Positions 11,780 through 13,142 of a DNA stretch of 13,142 bases are shown in pieces (the stretch's first letter is position 1; every line of letters starts with the position of its first letter). The notes beneath the pieces are model-generated. The model was not told the DNA's origin, searched no databases, and was given only the letters and a program-made list of their open reading frames with translations. This stretch comes from Rhizobium sp. Q54 (GTDB lineage: Bacteria; Pseudomonadota; Alphaproteobacteria; Rhizobiales; Beijerinckiaceae). Where the stretch lies: NCBI GenBank assembly GCA_945903655.1, contig CAMDOY010000070.1:1-13142 (forward strand), written 5' to 3'. Both the position numbers and the translations under genes were made by a program.

Positions 11780-12662
11780 ATGTGCGCCGTTGGGGGTCGA
11801 CGATGTCGCGCAGGCCATCGCCGATCAGGTTGAAGCAGAACACCGCGAGCATCAGCGCAAGTCCGGGGAAGAGCGCGATCCACCATTCGCCTGAAATGAT
11901 GGAAGCTGCCCCCTCGGCCACCATGATTCCCCATTCGGGGCTGGGCGGGCGCACCCCAAGGCCGATGAAGGACAGGCCAGCCGCATTTAGAATGGCGTAG
12001 CCCATGGTCAGCGACATCTGCACCATCATGATCGGCAGGATATTCGGCAGAATGGAGGTGAGCGCGATGCGCAGGTCCGAATTGCCCGACAGCCGCGCCG
12101 CCATCACGAAGCCCGCCTCGCGCCGCACGCTGGCCTCTGCGCGCGCCACGCGGGCATAGAGGGGAAAGTTGATGATCGCGGTGGCGATGACGATATTGGT
12201 GACCGTATTGCCCAGCGCCGCCACGATGCCCATCGCCAGCACGAAGAGCGGAAAAGCCATGATGGTGTCGGCGATGCGGCCCACCACCCGGTCTATCCAG
12301 CCGCCGAAGAACCCGGCGGCGATGCCTGCCAGCCCGCCAAAGGCGAAGACCAGCGCAACGGATGACACGGAGATGATGAGATCGAGCCGCGTCGCGACCA
12401 CCACACGTGAAAAGATATCGCGGCCCAATTGATCCGTGCCGAACCAGTGCCGCAGAGAGGGCGCCTGCAAGGTGGCGGAGGTGTCGCTGGCGAGCGGGTC
12501 ATAGGGAACCAGCGCGGGGCCAAAGAGAGCGGCGAAGATCAGCAGCGCCAGCAGGCCAAACGCGAAAGCGGTGACGGGATCGCCCGCAATCACGTAGCGC
12601 GCGTGGGAGAGCGTCGCGGCGAACGCCGAGGGCGGGCTCTTCTGCACAGGGAGCGCGCTCAT
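11778..12662 (-). CDS. Peptide-type ABC importer permease (DppC-like)
   Basis: This 294-residue inner-membrane permease is the C-type subunit of a dipeptide/oligopeptide/nickel-type importer. The N-terminal membrane segment is at about 29-52, followed by the family hallmark HWFGTDQLGRDIFSRV (72-87). About five further hydrophobic segments follow. The cytoplasmic coupling loop EASVRREAGFVMAARLSG corresponds to the EAA motif. LSFIGLGVRPPSPEWGIM and GDGLRDIVDP near the C-terminus are also diagnostic. The ATG overlaps the stop of the B-type permease by four bases (ATGA), and the gene is 10 bases from the fused ATPase, so the three are one operon. The solute-binding protein is not in the window and may lie beyond the right edge. 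Confidence 0.95.
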   Translation of the reverse strand: MSALPVQKSPPSAFAATLSHARYVIAGDPVTAFAFGLLALLIFAALFGPALVPYDPLASDTSATLQAPSLRHWFGTDQLGRDIFSRVVVATRLDLIISVSSVALVFAFGGLAGIAAGFFGGWIDRVVGRIADTIMAFPLFVLAMGIVAALGNTVTNIVIATAIINFPLYARVARAEASVRREAGFVMAARLSGNSDLRIALTSILPNILPIMMVQMSLTMGYAILNAAGLSFIGLGVRPPSPEWGIMVAEGAASIISGEWWIALFPGLALMLAVFCFNLIGDGLRDIVDPQRRT

Positions 12663-13142
12663 GACGCCGCGCTCATGCGTGGGTCAATCAATCGGTAGGA
12701 GAGGTCGATGAGGAGATTGAGCAGGATGTAGACAATGGCCATGGCGAGCACGAAGCCCTGCACGGGTGCAAAGTCGGAGGCGATCAGCGCCTCCACCGCA
12801 TAGGAGCCGATGCCCGGCCAGGAGAAGACCTTCTCGACAAGCACATTGGCGCCGAGCAGGAAGGAGAAGACCATGCCCAGCGTCGTCACCACCGGCAGCA
12901 GGGCGTTGCGCAGCGCATAGGTCATCACCACCGTGCGCCCATCAAGACCAGATGCGCGCGCCGTGCGCACGAACTCCATGGCGAGCGCCGACAACATGGA
13001 GGCGCGCGTGATGCGCGCGATGGGCGCCAGCGAAAAGATGGCGAGGGTGACGCCCGGCAGCAGCAATTGCGTAAAGCTGGCGCGGAAGGTGGCGCCATCC
13101 CCAGCGATGAGGGAGTCGATGAGATAGAAGCCCGTCACCGTG
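12659..13142 (-). CDS. Peptide-type ABC importer permease (DppB-like), partial
   Basis: This is the C-terminal 161 residues of the B-type inner-membrane permease; the N-terminal half lies beyond the right edge. The visible part begins within the family's conserved VTGFYLIDSLIAGDG stretch. It then shows SLAPIARITRASML, the coupling loop EFVRTARASGLDGRTVVMTYALRNALLP, the FSWPGIGSYAVEAL element and a final membrane segment before SYRLIDPRMSAAS. The last three bases of the gene share an ATGA with the DppC-like gene. The GTG codon at 13138-13136 that could be mistaken for a start is an internal Val, since the reading frame continues to the edge and the family motif includes it. It is the first gene of this operon visible here. 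Confidence 0.93.
   Translation of the reverse strand, partial: TVTGFYLIDSLIAGDGATFRASFTQLLLPGVTLAIFSLAPIARITRASMLSALAMEFVRTARASGLDGRTVVMTYALRNALLPVVTTLGMVFSFLLGANVLVEKVFSWPGIGSYAVEALIASDFAPVQGFVLAMAIVYILLNLLIDLSYRLIDPRMSAAS

Noticed and set aside
13136..13138. GTG as the start of the DppB-like permease
   Set aside because: The frame stays open to the window edge and the codon falls within the conserved VTGFYLID motif in the middle of the protein.

Overview
The window is a GC-rich stretch of a proteobacterial chromosome. It most resembles a soil or plant-associated alphaproteobacterium of the Hyphomicrobiales (Rhizobiales) type. That placement rests on gene content (paralogous Bug/TctC receptors, a TAXI-type TRAP transporter, a peptide-type ABC importer), the GC-rich codon usage and the purple-bacterial look of the proteins. 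The genus cannot be fixed from the sequence. Almost everything recognisable concerns uptake and breakdown of small organic molecules, and no mobile element, tRNA, rRNA or CRISPR array was seen.

Layout. (1) Positions 2-52 hold the last 16 codons of a plus-strand gene, followed by two hairpins, the second a probable terminator. (2) Positions 123-1118, minus strand, encode a Bug/TctC periplasmic receptor. (3) Positions 1119-2062 are a long gene-poor regulatory interval with a consensus-like promoter and a nested inverted repeat. (4) Positions 2063-4092, plus strand, encode an LLM-class flavin-dependent monooxygenase and an alpha/beta hydrolase that overlap by 13 nt. (5) Positions 4346-7314, plus strand, encode a TAXI solute receptor and a fused TRAP permease. 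(6) Positions 7518-9033, plus strand, encode a second Bug receptor and a cupin protein separated by 16 nt. (7) Positions 9216-9500, plus strand, encode a 94-residue exported or membrane-anchored protein with its own promoter and terminator. (8) Positions 9628-13142, minus strand, are the distal part of a dipeptide/oligopeptide-type ABC importer operon (permease B, permease C, fused double ATPase) ending in a stand-alone homologue of the C-terminal domain of allophanate hydrolase.

How the parts may work together (inference). The TAXI-TRAP system and the Bug receptors would capture a carboxylate in the periplasm, and the TRAP permease would import it with a cation gradient. The flavin monooxygenase and hydrolase would then oxidise it and cleave it. 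Neither Bug receptor has TctA/TctB membrane subunits nearby, so each must serve a distant permease or a sensing role. The minus-strand operon is a separate uptake unit, probably for a nitrogenous compound, because its last gene is related to the carboxy-amide metabolism of allophanate hydrolase. No single gene is without precedent. The least explained items are the small exported protein with its palindrome-containing promoter, the free-standing AtzF C-domain protein in a peptide-transporter operon, and the structured leader-like region before the monooxygenase.
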